A stretch of DNA of 64,000 nt from Paramecium pentaurelia (Eukaryota; Ciliophora; Oligohymenophorea; Peniculida; Parameciidae), in the NCBI GenBank assembly GCA_905183005.1, contig CAJJDO010000014.1, positions 373,281 through 437,280 on the forward strand. Direction: 5' to 3'. The position numbers and the translations under genes are program-made. Below are positions 1-11,736 of this stretch, in pieces. The notes under the pieces are model-generated. The model was not told the origin of the DNA. It worked only from the letters and a program-made list of their open reading frames with translations, and searched no databases. Position 1 is the first letter of the stretch. Each line of letters starts with the position of its first letter.

Positions 1-1228
1 TTTCTTTATTTCTTCCTCTATCTATTATTACTCTTATTTTAACTTTTTTTAAGTATTTTTAATTGATGATTTTTCCATAAAAGATTCATAAAACAATGCT
101 AATAACAAATTAGAAAGAATAAAAGCCATTAATAAAATCATAATTAAAAAATATGTTGCAGTTACATATGTTGTCATAGCTTTCCAAAACTAAAAATGTT
201 ATTAATTTTTACCATAAATGTTGTTCCAGACCAACCAGTCACATTTAAAAATGTAAAGACAACTAATAATGAATGAAAAAAATCATCAAATCTTGTAAAA
301 TTCCAATTAAATGCTTCTAAATCATTTTCTGTTTCATTTCTTGGAAGATCATAATCTAAAAGACTTCCACAATAAGTATTTTCTGGACATTCCCATATTC
401 CACATAATTTTTATATATTGGGATCTGCTATCCATATATCATCTATAGGATATTGTGTTAAACGACATCTTCTTTCTGTTAAACCTATAAATAAGTGTAA
501 ACCAATAATAGAAAAATATATCATAACCAAAAATATAGGTATTAAGACTGGCTTTACTCTTAAAAAACTTCCAACATAAGCATTAAATTATATCTTTAAA
601 ATTGAGACTTCCTCTATAAATCTAAAGATTCTTAAGAATCTTATTGTTTTTATTATTTCTGAAATTTATGAATCATCTAAAAACAAACACCATGTAAAAA
701 GAAATGCTATAAAATTTAAGGAATTCCAAATATTTTTAAGATATGATTTTTTACTTAAAATAAATCCATTTGCTATTGATTTTAAGATGATATCAATTCC
801 TAATATTAAATTAATAATGATTTCTATTCCTTAACTTATTCTAGAGTCTTCCATACAAAAAGGTACAATCCCAATAATTGCTACTATTAAAAATGTTTAT
901 TGATATTTCCTTAATTAGAATATATATATATATACTTTGATTTTATTGTTGCAATAACTTTTATCCTTAATGGATTATTGATATCAAATATAAAGAATGA
1001 GTTACTTGATTCCTTTTCATCCTACATTATCAAAGTTCCTAATTTTTCAGGATACTTTAAGCTTACTAAATCTGGACGATTCAATAAATTTTGCCAATCA
1101 AATATTTCTCCTTCTGATATTAAAATTTATTCAAGTCTCATAGTTTGAATAGAATAGATTGCTTCATCTACTTGAGATTATGGTAATTCCTTAAATTCAA
1201 TACCCAACTTTTTTAAAGTGGAAGACAT
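1..1228 (-). CDS. Voltage-gated cation channel, 5' part (domain I); 3' end outside window
   Basis: Starts at ATG 1228 (MSSTLKKLGIEFKELPQ) and runs off the left edge of the window. After about 90 cytoplasmic residues come hydrophobic segments typical of S1-S3, an S4 with spaced arginines (TIRFLRIFRFIEEV), S5, an extracellular cysteine-rich turret (CGIWECPENTYC), a pore loop (FDDFFHSLLVVFTFLNVTGW) and S6 (YFLIMILLMAFILSNLLLAL). This is the layout of domain I of four-domain Cav/Nav/NALCN-like channels, which carry ciliary and somatic currents in ciliates. A 26-nt intron at 910-935 restores the frame between S1 and the N-terminus. The pore sequence TGW is not a clear Ca2+ or Na+ selectivity signature, so ion preference is open. 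Only one of the expected repeats is visible. Confidence 0.85.
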
Positions 1229-1264
1229 TATTTATTTTTAACATTAAAAATATAGATTTTGACT

Positions 1265-2812
1265 TCATCTAAATTCAAAACGAACTCCACTTCCCCCAAA
1301 TGGAAATTATTGGAATCCACCTCCACCACCGAAAAACATTTAGAAGACTTAAGTAGGATCAACTCCTCCATCAAATCCACCACTTTGATCATTAGGATCA
1401 ACTCCTGAGTCAAAGAGTTCCTTCTTTTTTTTATCAGATAATACAGCATATGCTTCAGCTATATCTCTAAACTTCTATTATCCTATTTACTATATTTTGT
1501 TATTAATTAATTTTTACTTTAGTTTCTTCATCTTTATCTTTCAATTTATCAGGATGCCATAATAATGCCAATTTTCTATAAGATTTTTTGATTTCATTTT
1601 CTGTTGCATCCCTACCAACTTCTAATATTTTATAATAGTCTTTCTTTTTTGCTAATTTCTCTTTCTTTTGAGCTTCTCTTAATTTTTATGCCATTTCCTA
1701 TTCTAAGGATGGTTCAATTTAAATAACTTATTAATAATCATGAACTGATTCTCCAAATTATCCTAATTTATCATATGATTCAGCTCTCCTCATTAAAGCT
1801 TTATAGTATTAGGGATTCAATTCAATAGATTTAGTAAAATCTTCAATGGCCTCTTTATGTTAACTCATTTTTTATTTAACTAAATTGAATTTAATTTATA
1901 TACCTAATCCTCTATTGGCATATATAATTGAATTAATTTTACGATTATATGGATCAACACTCAATGCTTCAGTATAACATTCAATGGCATCATTTAATTT
2001 TACTTATTAAAGTAATTGATTTCCTTTCTCTTTTAATTCTTCACATTTCCTTGCTTTCTTTAATGCTTCTCTGCATTTCTTATTGTCTGGATCAACTTTC
2101 ATACCATCAATTAATATTTTCTTTGCTCTTTCACTATTTCCATTATATAAATCAATGATCCCTTTTAAATAATAAACATCTGGTGTTGTTCCATGTTCAC
2201 TTTAAATTTGCATTAACCATTTACTTGCTCTTTCATTTTCACCACATTTAGCTAAACATTCAACAAATAAGATCTAAATTTCTAGAGATTGAGAACAAAC
2301 TTATATAACTTATTAAAATTAATATAAGGCCTTTTAATAATCTTCATTTTGAATTTATTTCAAACCCTCTTAATAGCTTTAAAAAGCCTAATATTAATTA
2401 TTATTTTACTTATTAGGCTGTTAAATATTCTTATTTTAATGATTAATCCCCTGGAGTAATTTACAAAGCTGCATTAAGTGAATTTACACATTCTTCCAAT
2501 CTTCCTAAATTTTAAAGAGCAATAGCTTTTCTTCTTAATGTTTTTACATTGTTAGAATCCCTCTTTAATGCTTATTCTGTATCATCTAAGGCTTTCTTGT
2601 ATTATCTTAATGGTATATAACAAGCTGCTCTATTTGAATAATAAATAGGTTCATTTGGATTATGATCTAACCATAGATGATCCATTTAAAATACCAATAG
2701 CTTCAGAATAGCATTTAATGGCTTCATCATACTTCTTTTCAGCAAAGAATTTGTTTCCTTCTTCTTTTTTTGCCAATGCTTCTTATAAAGTAACTTCAGA
2801 AACTTAAATCAT
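1265..2812 (-). CDS. TPR-DnaJ co-chaperone (DNAJC7-like)
   Basis: Cytosolic Hsp70/Hsp90 co-chaperone with N-terminal TPR repeats (EEGNKFFAEKKYDEAIKCYS at residues 15-35, then several more) and a C-terminal J domain. The J domain carries KDYYKILEVGRDATENEIKK and the essential HPD (LLWHPDKLKDKDEE). It is followed by a Gly/Phe-rich tail ending VRFEFR, as in DNAJC7 and DNAJC3. No signal peptide is present, which favours DNAJC7 over ER-resident DNAJC3/P58IPK. Introns include 2667-2694 (28 nt, inside TPR1), a 24-nt intron inside a later TPR, and a 28-nt intron within the J domain just after DEETK. The start at 2812 gives MIQVSEVTLQEALAKKEEGN. Its end lies only 36 nt from the downstream channel start, and the stop of the next minus-strand gene is 37 nt upstream. 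Confidence 0.88.
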
Positions 2813-2848
2813 AACTTTAATTGCAAAATAAACTTTTTTTAATAGAAA

Positions 2849-5800
2849 TCAAATCTAATTAATAAATGCTTTCAGAATCAATTCATAACTTATATTATCT
2901 TAAACTCCTGGTTTTAAAAATCCTCCTGATATTTTTAATTCAATTTTTGTTTCTTTCCATTATCCTATCTTCTTTAAAGCTTCGATAGAGGCTATAAATT
3001 AATCTGGTTAAGGAGGTTTGAATGTAAATGTTATTACAACTTCATTACCTGGTTATATGGCACCTTTTTAATTATCACAAACAAAATATTTTTCATCTTT
3101 CTATTAAATTTATAATTTATTTAAAATTACCGATAATATTACTTCATAATTAACAGGTTTCTCCATTTTTGGATCTAAAAGTTTACAACTACCAATAACT
3201 ATTTTTCTAGAATTATCTTCTTCTTTCAATTTCTCAAATTCTAACATAATCTTATTATTTAAATATGTATAGACTTTCTCCTCATCTTTTAATTTCAATT
3301 AATCAAATGGAAATTCAATTTTCTTATTAATTTCATTAATTTAAGGAATTAAATTATAAGGCTAATAAATATTTACATAAGCTTAACGATTATAACAATA
3401 ACCCCAAATAAAAACTCTCTTCTCAGATTTCTAATTTGGTACATGAACTGATATTAGATCATAAAATTTATCTGAAACTCGATCAGGTTTAAATATCACC
3501 TTACAAGTTATTTCTTATTAAGCATTTACAATTGCCTCTTAAGGTATAAATTAAAACACTTCAGTTCCACAAGAATTTTAAACTCCCCTAGCTTTACTTA
3601 TTAATTAAAATTTTATAGGAAAATTTGAAACATTTGTTATTTTAAATGTTCTTTCTGCATATTCTCCTAATACTACACCTCCAACTGATATTAATCCATT
3701 TTCTGGTACAACCTTTACTTCTGGTCTTACACCTATTCCTTTTAATTTAGCTGAAACTGCTGCATGATCACAATATAATTTTAAAGTCTCTTCAAATGGT
3801 TAATCTTCTGTAGGTTAAAATTAAACAATTAAAGATTTCTTATTACTAGGTTCTATTGTTCTCAGAGCATTTAATATTGTAAAACCACAAGAAATTGGTA
3901 ACATTTACATTTTTAATTCAGCTTTAAATGGAGTTTGATTGAAAACTGTAAGTTCTTTGGTTTACCTTATTCCAACTGCAACTTCACCAAAATCTATTAT
4001 GGTTTTACTTAAGAGCAAACTTTTTTATACAGTGACAGTTGAAATCTATAAATATACTACTTATTTTGCATTATCTGGCATATCAGTGTACTTAAAATAA
4101 CAAGGAATTAACCAAGAATAGTGTTATGAATAATCTTATATAATATTATAATATAATACTTAAATCTTCAGGTTTATTGAATTCAACAAGAGTACCTCCT
4201 AAATTTCTTAATTCTTTAGCACTATCAAATTATTTTTCAAATTCTTCTCTTTTAAGTCTTTCTTCTTCCTATTTTAATTTTTCTAATTCTGCTTATCTTC
4301 TTTCTTCTTCTTCTAATTATTATTATTAAGCTTTTGTTAATTTTTCTGGTTTTTTTTAATCTTTTTTAACTTCTTTTTTGGCACCTTTACCTTTAGTTGC
4401 CATTTCTTCTTCTTTTTTTAATTCTTCTTATTCTCTTTTCTTTCTTTCTTCTTCTTCATATCTAATTTTTAATCTTAATTCAAAATTATTATTTGGATCA
4501 TTTTCATATTTTTCTTTTAATTCTTAAAGAGTATAAGCACCTAATTTTTTAAAGAAAGAATCATATTCCAAATGCACTTATATTAATTAATCCCTTTAAA
4601 TTTATTGAACCATTGGTGCCATTCTAAGACCACACAATTCATAAAAAGGTAAAAAAAACTCTATTATTATATCTCTTTAAGATATATTTTTTATATCAAT
4701 AGTGGTCGAATATTTCTCATCAATTTATTAAACTGGAATATCAAACTTAAGTCCTGAAAATTCTAAAGGACATTTAGAAATTTCACAAGTATAAGGTATT
4801 CTGATTTCTTTTGTTGATATAGTACCTGATACTATTTTACATTTTAAAATTCCTTCATCTTATCTATCACTAATTCCAATTACTTTCTAAGTTCTATATA
4901 TTATATCTGTTGTAAATTTCTATTTAGGAAGTAAACGTAATGGTACTAAGTCAGTTGTTATTGAAATCTCTTTTGGTAAAGGGTATATTGCTAATTCTTA
5001 GGGTAAATCACTTAAATTCTCAAAAGTGATAGCTCTTTTTGCACCTTATCCATCAAACAATTTTCCAAAGTCTAATCTTGCAGGTGTAATTTAAAGAGTA
5101 GCCATAGTCATCTAAGCAACTATATTAAAAGGGACAGGCATTTTTTAATCAGCTCCAATTAATTTAAAAGGTACATCTATAACATTATCCTTGAAAAATC
5201 TTTAACATATTGTTTGTAATTGTCTTTCTGCATTAAATTTAACCCAAATCTCAAATTTAGAATTTCCTTATATGTATCCTAATTTTGGATTAAATTCAAA
5301 GAAATCTTTAGTCTCTTTTGGAGTTTAAATTTAAATTTTCATTGCATTTTAACTTCTATTAAAAAAAACAATCTTTTCTCTATAAATATGATTGAATAAA
5401 CAAATTTGGAAATTATAAATTTATTTTTCTACATAAATTGGTACTTCAGTACAATATCCTCTTATTTCTATTTAACAAGGTGGAGAATGTAAGAAATTTT
5501 CATAATACAATGTTAGAGGTAATGAAAAGGGACCAACTTCTGCTGGTATATATTGAATTGGTATTTTAAGCATAGAATATCCTTATAATATATGTTATCT
5601 TTAGAATTTAAGTTACTTTAAGTAAGGTAAAATACCTTCTTCATCAAAAGGTCGATCTCTATTTGATTTTTAGGAGACTGATTCAGTAGCTATTGTTTAT
5701 AAATCCATGCCTTTTGCACTTCTTATAAATACATCTGTATCTAGTGCACCTAAATTTTGAATTTTGAGAATAAGAGTAGAATCTTCTCCTAATATAACTT

Positions 5801-6365
5801 TGCCAAAATCAATTATAGGTTATTCTACTTTTGCTATTGCTTTTTTGCTAGTGCATAAAATATGGATTTAAAAGGGTCCAGTTTCAGCTTGACATTATAA
5901 TTAGACATCTATATCATCATTTAATTATGGAGTAAATCTAACTGTAATTGGACATGACATGCCTGCTGAAACTCTACCAGGAGGAGTGTATATTAATTCA
6001 AAGAAATCCTTAAGTTAAATTCATATTTTACTCTAACAGATTCTGGAAGTGGAAGTATTTTGAATGAATTAAAAGTGTAAGAAACATTTGTAAGTTACAT
6101 TATTATGGTGTGTGGCTTACCTACATCAAAATCCTATAATAAAGTATCTACATCTTACTTTAAAAATAATCTCAGCAGGTTTAGAAATGAAAGCTACTCC
6201 CTCAAATTTTCTACCTTGGACTATTTAATCTTTGTAAATATTTTCTTTGTGACGTTAACGAGCTTTTTCAAAATATTCTTTTTCTAGAGGAGTTAATTCT
6301 TTCAACTTTATTATTCTTTATCCAAATTCATCTTATCTTGGTGATTCTTCCTCTTAATCTGACAT
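2849..6365 (-). CDS. ASH/MSP-domain ciliary protein, CFAP74-like
   Basis: Large protein (about 1,150 residues) built from repeated immunoglobulin-like ASH/MSP domains. The signatures recur as beta-rich blocks such as IIDFGKVILGEDSTLILKI, RLDFGKLFDGQGAKRAITF and ISVGGVVLGEYAERTFKITN. The middle holds a strongly charged coiled coil (EEEERKEKR... to a lysine-rich patch MATKGKGAKKEVKKDQKKP) between about 4200 and 4500. ASH arrays of this kind are known from axonemal central-pair proteins (hydin, CFAP47, CFAP65, CFAP74). Size, the central coiled coil and the ASH order fit CFAP74 best, but that assignment is from memory of the family and could be another CFAP. At least two small introns are needed, near 4140 and 6090. 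The start at 6365 (MSDQEEESPRQDEFGQ) is only 9 nt from the ATG of the divergent J-protein gene. Confidence 0.7.
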
Positions 6366-6374
6366 AATAAATTA

Positions 6375-6995
6375 ATGTTATTAAGAAAATCAATAAATTA
6401 CTTTTCTATTTTCACAAACAAAATACCTAAGACATATTACGAAGTACTTGAAGTCACTCCAAAAGCAACAATAAAAGAAATCAAATTGCAATATATTAAA
6501 TTGGTGAAATTGTATCATCCTGATAATGGTGAATCTGGATCAGAAGAGAAATTCAAAGAAATATCTAAAGCTTATCAAGTACTTAAAGATCCAATAAAAA
6601 GATAACTCTATGATTCAGATGCTTTAAATTTTGAATAATCTGGAGAAGCACATTCAGCTAATGATATGAATCCTGACTCTTATTTTTATAACACAAATAA
6701 AAGGGAATATTATTAAAATAAATGGTATAATTTTAGAAAACCATCTTATGAAACATAACATGAAGAATAAACATATTAATTTGTTGATGAACTAACATCT
6801 AAAGCAATTATTGGAAGAGTGTTAATAGTTTTAGGAGTTTATGCTATATGGGATTTATATAGATTATATTCTAGAAGACAACATAAAAAGTTTTTAGAAA
6901 CATAAAAAGAAATACTAGATTCAAGTTTCATTTAAGCACCTTTAGAATAATACATTGATACAAGATAAACTGAATTGTAATTAGATTTAAATTGA
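6375..6995 (+). CDS. J-domain protein with probable mitochondrial presequence and one membrane segment
   Basis: Intronless 206-codon frame ending at TGA 6993-6995. The first 20 residues (MLLRKSINYFSIFTNKIPK) are basic and lack acidic residues, like a mitochondrial targeting sequence. A J domain follows at about residues 20-78, with YYEVLEVTPKATIKEIKLQY and the catalytic HPD in KLYHPDNGESG. The second half is Q/Y-rich with one hydrophobic segment (IIGRVLIVLGVYAIWDLY) and a basic, cytosol-like tail. J domain plus a single C-terminal membrane span resembles mitochondrial DNAJC-type proteins such as the DNAJC4/DNAJC30 group. Function beyond Hsp70 stimulation is unknown. It is transcribed divergently from the CFAP74-like gene with almost no intergenic space. 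Confidence 0.8.
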
Positions 6996-7125
6996 TATTA
7001 TAATAAAAATGAATTATTAATATTAAATACAAAATTTACTATATAAATAGTAAAATATAAAAATTATTTTATAATTGATAAAATTAATCTTCTAAGATTC
7101 TATTTATATAAAAATGATAAAAATT

Positions 7126-7160
7126 AAATATAAATATAAATATAAATATAAATATAAATA
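7126..7160. repeat. Short tandem array of about six AAATAT hexamers
   Basis: Six-base unit repeated with little variation in the 171-nt gap between two convergent stop codons (6995 on + and 7167 on -). It is a low-complexity 3' spacer. No function is visible. Confidence 0.8.
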
Positions 7161-7166
7161 GATATA

Positions 7167-8720
7167 TCATTCATTAATTTCTTCAATTTATTTTGATTAT
7201 TATTCTATGTCTTATGGTTATTACTTTATAAATTCTATTTAACTTTCATTAACAGATTCTAAATTATTTTTCATACGACTTAAATAAGTAGAATCTGTAT
7301 TATTAACTCTAATAGTATTAATTTCCAACCAAGGATAATCTTTAATTATTTTTTTTCTTGTGAATTCAGTTCTACAAAATGGACAATTTTTTTATCTTAA
7401 TAACCATTCCTCCAAACACATTGAATGAAAAATATGAAAACAAGGAGTAACAGAACAAATCTTTTAAAGTTTTGTAGTAGCCTTCTTCATTTATTCTAAA
7501 CATACAGCACATTCTTCAAATTAGGACAAACCTGGATATGCTTTAATTATTTTTTCATTGGTATGTCCTTTAAAATGATCTTTAATAAACCTTAACGAGA
7601 AACCTCATAAGTTGCTTAAGTTGTACCTTTATTATTTGTTTAAATAATTTAACGCTCTGGACTTTAGTTTTAAATTGGTTCCATATCACGAACTTAATCT
7701 AGATTTCTTCTAATGACCTCTTGTATTTGTTATTGGAATTATCGTTATTATCGAGATTTGAGAGCTGATAAACCAAATGCAAATAAAAGTAATGATCCTA
7801 CAACACAGCCAGTTACAATGATAATAATTTTATTTCTTTCAAATGTGCTTTCTTCCTCTTCTTCAGTTGTAATGATCTTAAATTATAAATTAACAGATTT
7901 TGATTGATTATTGTATAATCCTATGTAAATTATATCGACATAAGTATAAGACATTTTACTTTTTAATTCTTATTAAATATTATTAACTGAATATAATTTC
8001 TAACTATCTTTCAAAGTTGGAATATTCAATTATGGATTTGCCTTTAATACAAAACTGTAATCTATATATTTTATTACACAATTAAATACATAATTCATCT
8101 TCTTCATTTTAAGAAGATAGATTAATGTCCTTTGTACTAAATTTGTATTGAAAATACTTCCAATTATGTGAATCTAATGTAAATGAAGTAAGAACATTGC
8201 TTTATATCTATGAAAATTAGAATTAGCAATATTATCCAAAGGCACCTTATAAACAATGACATTATTAAGCTACACAAACAGAATCCATAATTTCAGGATA
8301 ATTGTATCCATTACAATCATTAATACATCCTTAAACAAGTTCATTTTCAGAATAATAGATTTCTAGACTGATAGGTTATTATTGAATATAGTTTTATTGC
8401 AAACATTTAATATAGATTATTGATGCATAAACAATTTAGACAAGCTGATTCTCATTATTGGCTAAGTAACTTTGATAATCATATATTTCAGATCCTTTGG
8501 GATTGTAATTTAAGTCTAGATCACTTAATTTTGTTTAATCCAAATCACTTGAAGAAACTAAACAAAGTATATTTTCTTCTCTTTTATAGAATTTGATTAT
8601 TAAGCTATTCACTTTTTAAGTTTAGTTTAGTTAAATTATTTATTGAGTATCTATCTAGACTGTTCCATAGTAATTTGGTAAACTTTACACAAGACATAAG
8701 AATATTGTATATATAATCAT
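7167..8720 (-). CDS. Membrane-anchored RING-H2 E3 ubiquitin ligase with signal peptide
   Basis: Starts at 8720 with a signal-peptide-like N-terminus (MIIYTIFLCLVQSLPNYYG). The lumenal part includes a cysteine cluster with EGF-like spacing (CINDCNGYNYPEIMDSVC, then CHCLQGAFGQYC). A single transmembrane segment (IIIIVTGCVVGSLLLFAFGL, near 7800-7850) is followed by a cytosolic RING-H2: CAVCLEQ, then PCFHIFHSMCLEEWL, then CPFC. This is the architecture of PA-TM-RING/RNF13-like and other type I membrane ligases that ubiquitinate endosomal or ER cargo, although the lumenal part here is not a recognisable PA domain. The Q-rich tail ends at TGA 7167-7169. The ATG is 10 nt from that of the divergent kinase gene. 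Confidence 0.82.
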
Positions 8721-8730
8721 TTATAAATTA

Positions 8731-10047
8731 ATGTGTACAAAAAAAATAGGAGCTTACCAAATGGATTTGACAACTAAATTAGGTAGAGGAGCCTATGGAG
8801 ATGTGTATCTTGGTTAAGACTTAAAAAGTGGTCTATTAATTGCAATCAAATAAATAGCATTACCAAATAAGGATGAAAAAGAAGTGGAGAAAGCTTTAAA
8901 TATGGCTAAGAATGAAATATAAGTAATGAGAACTATATAGGATGTAAATGTAGTCAAATTTGTAGATATGGTAAGAACATAAAACAATTTATATTTGATG
9001 ATGGAATATTGTAATGGAGGGAGTTTAGATAAATATCTTTGTAAGAAATGTTCAAAAGATGAAAGATATTTGGCAGAAAAAGAAGCCAAAATTATTATGA
9101 AATAAATAGTATTAGGCTATAAAGCTTTATATTAATGTAATATTGTACATAGAGATTTAAAATCTGCTAATATATTGATACATGATGGTGTTGTTAAAAT
9201 TGCTGATTTTGGATTTAGTAAATTCTTAGAGAAAACAGATGAATAATTATTATACACTTATGCAGGAAGTCCTTTATATATGGCACCTTAGATATTATAA
9301 TAAAAATAATATACAAATAAGGCTGATGTTTGGTCAATGGGGATTATATTTTATGAAATACTTTTTGGAAAACTACCTTGGCATTCTATTACTATTCCAG
9401 ATTTGATTAATAAAATAAAAAATGAAGATTTACATATACCTCAATAACCAGTTGTTTCAGATTTAATGAAAGAATTAATTAAGAAAATGTTATAAAAAGA
9501 AGAAATAGATAGAATTTGTTGGAAGGATGTTTAAAATCATGCTTATTTTAATGAAGATATGGAATTTGAATTTTTAACTAATCTAAGAAATTCTTATAAT
9601 GAGATTGAAGAAGAAACAGATGAATTAAAAAAATCAAATGCAAAAAAAAATATATATTTTCAATAATAAAATGTTGTTTAACATGTATTTCATGCTTAAT
9701 AAATATAAGACTAAATTTAGAATGTATGTCCTGGAATTATTGAACCTAAATAAGAAATTAAATTAGAAAATCATAAAAAGAATAAAAATTTAGATTAAAT
9801 GTATAAAAAATAAAAAGAAAAAGTATCAATTTAATAATAGATGTAATTAATATCAGATTGGGTTGTACATAGAAAGAACAAATCAGCATTTCTAAGTTCA
9901 ATTAATTCTTAGTTATATGATTAATTTTAATAAAGTAATTATTAATAATTATATATTTAGATTTAAAAAATGTCTTAAATGATTAATTATTTTGGGGATT
10001 CTTATTTCTATTAACAAAGTATCAAAATAGTATACTTTTTAAAATGA
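8731..10047 (+). CDS. Serine/threonine protein kinase (ULK/ATG1-like or related 'other' group)
   Basis: A continuous frame of 438 codons without introns. The kinase domain covers about residues 10-270: glycine loop LGRGAYGDVYLG, lysine in LIAIKQIA, catalytic loop VHRDLKSANIL, and Mg-binding DFG in IADFGFSKFL. The activation segment ends GSPLYMAPQIL, so the usual APE is APQ (encoded CCTTAG). HRDLKSAN is typical of ULK- and NEK-like kinases. The C-terminal 160 residues are Q/N/K-rich and not recognised. The first codon is 8731; ATG 8761 (MDLTTKLGRG) is an alternative that would leave more promoter room. The stop codon TGA 10045-10047 overlaps the ATG of the next frame. Confidence 0.85.
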
Positions 10048-10541
10048 AATGTCGATTATGTAGTGGTAGATTAGACTCTAATAATTAAAGATTTTCTTAT
10101 GAAGATTGGAAAAAGTTTTGTAAATCAAAAGAAGGTTAAACATCCCTTAAAGTTATTGAACATGATTTTCAAGTTATTAACCAATTTTGGGACTCTATTA
10201 TACCTGAAACTCTTAAATCATTATAGGGCACTTAAGATCCACTTTTATTAACCATTTTGAAAGTTTGTAATAAGAATCAAATAGAAAAATAATCCTTTGA
10301 TTATATTTTTAAGAATGCAGCCAAAGCCATTCTAGAAGGAGTCAAATTAAGAATAATTCAATAGAAAAATAATGTTTCATTATAACTTTTGAGATTTGGA
10401 TAACATTTATAAAATTGTCTAGAAATGAATTTATTATTTAAATTCAAAGGACCAAAACAAGTTGATTTTTTCAAGTATTATGAGTAAGTTGAAAATCTTA
10501 CTACATAATAAATACTTTAGAAATTGAATATATAACTATGA
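10044..10541 (+). CDS. Unrecognised 165-residue protein; start overlaps kinase stop
   Basis: A continuous 165-codon frame beginning MKCRLCSGRLDSNNQRFSYE and ending TTQQILQKLNIQL before TGA 10539-10541. The N-terminal CRLC could be half of a zinc-binding site. The rest is predicted helical with a hydrophobic-polar pattern and no known domain. Its ATG overlaps the kinase stop as ATGA. Introns that would splice it in frame to the kinase (length of 2 modulo 3) were searched for by eye and not found. Either this is a separate gene with a start further downstream, or the two frames are joined by an unusual intron. Composition is coding-like, with charged and hydrophobic residues well mixed. Confidence 0.55.
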
Positions 10542-10760
10542 AATAAAACTATTAATATTAGTTCAATAAAATATTATTAAATATATAAATAGATCATCAT
10601 AATTTATATTATATTCTTATATTTAAATCATAAATTACCTACTAATCAACATTATAATTAATAAAAAGCTCTTTAAATATCATATTATTTTCTTTAAAAG
10701 ATTCTTTTAATAATTATTTACTTATATAAAATTGTTAATATAAAATAATATTCAATTAAT

Positions 10761-11384
10761 ATGGCTATTTTAACAAAGATTTAATCAAAATCTTATTTCT
10801 TTAATTACTTTTAATAGAGTTATTCTATGAATAATATAAGAAAATCTGTTATTTCATTAATTATCTTTTAATTATTAGCTGAAATTGGAAACTAAATCCA
10901 AATTAATATTTATAATTAAGGGTTTAATTAAACTGTCATTCAATTATAATTCTTATTGCATTTAAAGCCTAAAAATCTTAAGAATCAATCCAGAAATATT
11001 TAATCATAATTTTCTACAAATTAATTAATATATTTTCTTTTATAAGAATATTATATTTTCGAGTTTATCATATTGAAATTTACAATAAGGTTTGTTGATT
11101 TTGATTTGCAACAATAAATTAAATTAAATATATCTATAATAGTATTGAGTGCAATTATTATTTATATGAATCTAAAAGTTTATTAAGTCATTTAATTTAA
11201 GAGAAATTACAAGTTATATAATTATATAAAAAAGTTCAGCAAATAAGAATTTGAAACAATAAAATCTTCTTTAAAATTTAGTAAAATTAATTAATAATCT
11301 ACAAATTCCTTTGATTAGACTAATTCTTGCAATTAAATAATATATAATTCTATACTATTTAGTAGTCTTAAATTCATATATTGA
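10761..11384 (+). CDS. Possible membrane protein, 207 codons, unrecognised
   Basis: An open frame from ATG 10761 to TGA 11382-11384. Given the base composition, a TGA-free run of this length is somewhat unlikely by chance but not excluded. It has a hydrophobic stretch near the start (SVISLIIFQLLAEIG) and a clear membrane-like segment later (LNISIIVLSAIIIYMNL), surrounded by Q/N/K-rich sequence. No family is recognised. If it is not a gene, then 10542-11736 is about 1.2 kb of AT-rich intergenic DNA. Confidence 0.35.
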
Positions 11385-11736
11385 TTTAAATGAATATTTA
11401 GTAAAAAATGGTGAGTATTAATATCTAATAGGTAGTTTCAATAATTATGCTAAGTTTACAACAAAAATTTGGGTATTTTTTGATAAGAATTGATGAATCA
11501 TTTTAAGTATATAAATATGTATTAGAAATATGTTTAATTATTTTCTTTAATTATTGATTCATTAGACATTTGGATCAATGAAAATATAGCATTTATGTGT
11601 ATATATAATTTATTATATATAAGTTATTGATCTATATTAATTTTAGAATACCCGTTTTTGAAAATTAGATGAATTGAAAGTATTTGTTATTTAACATAGT
11701 TAGAAGGATGGTTGATTAATATTATTTATTTTAGAT
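11385..11736. other. AT-rich intergenic region
   Basis: About 350 nt upstream of the trichocyst gene, presumably holding its promoter. No conserved element, RNA gene or repeat is evident. Confidence 0.5.
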
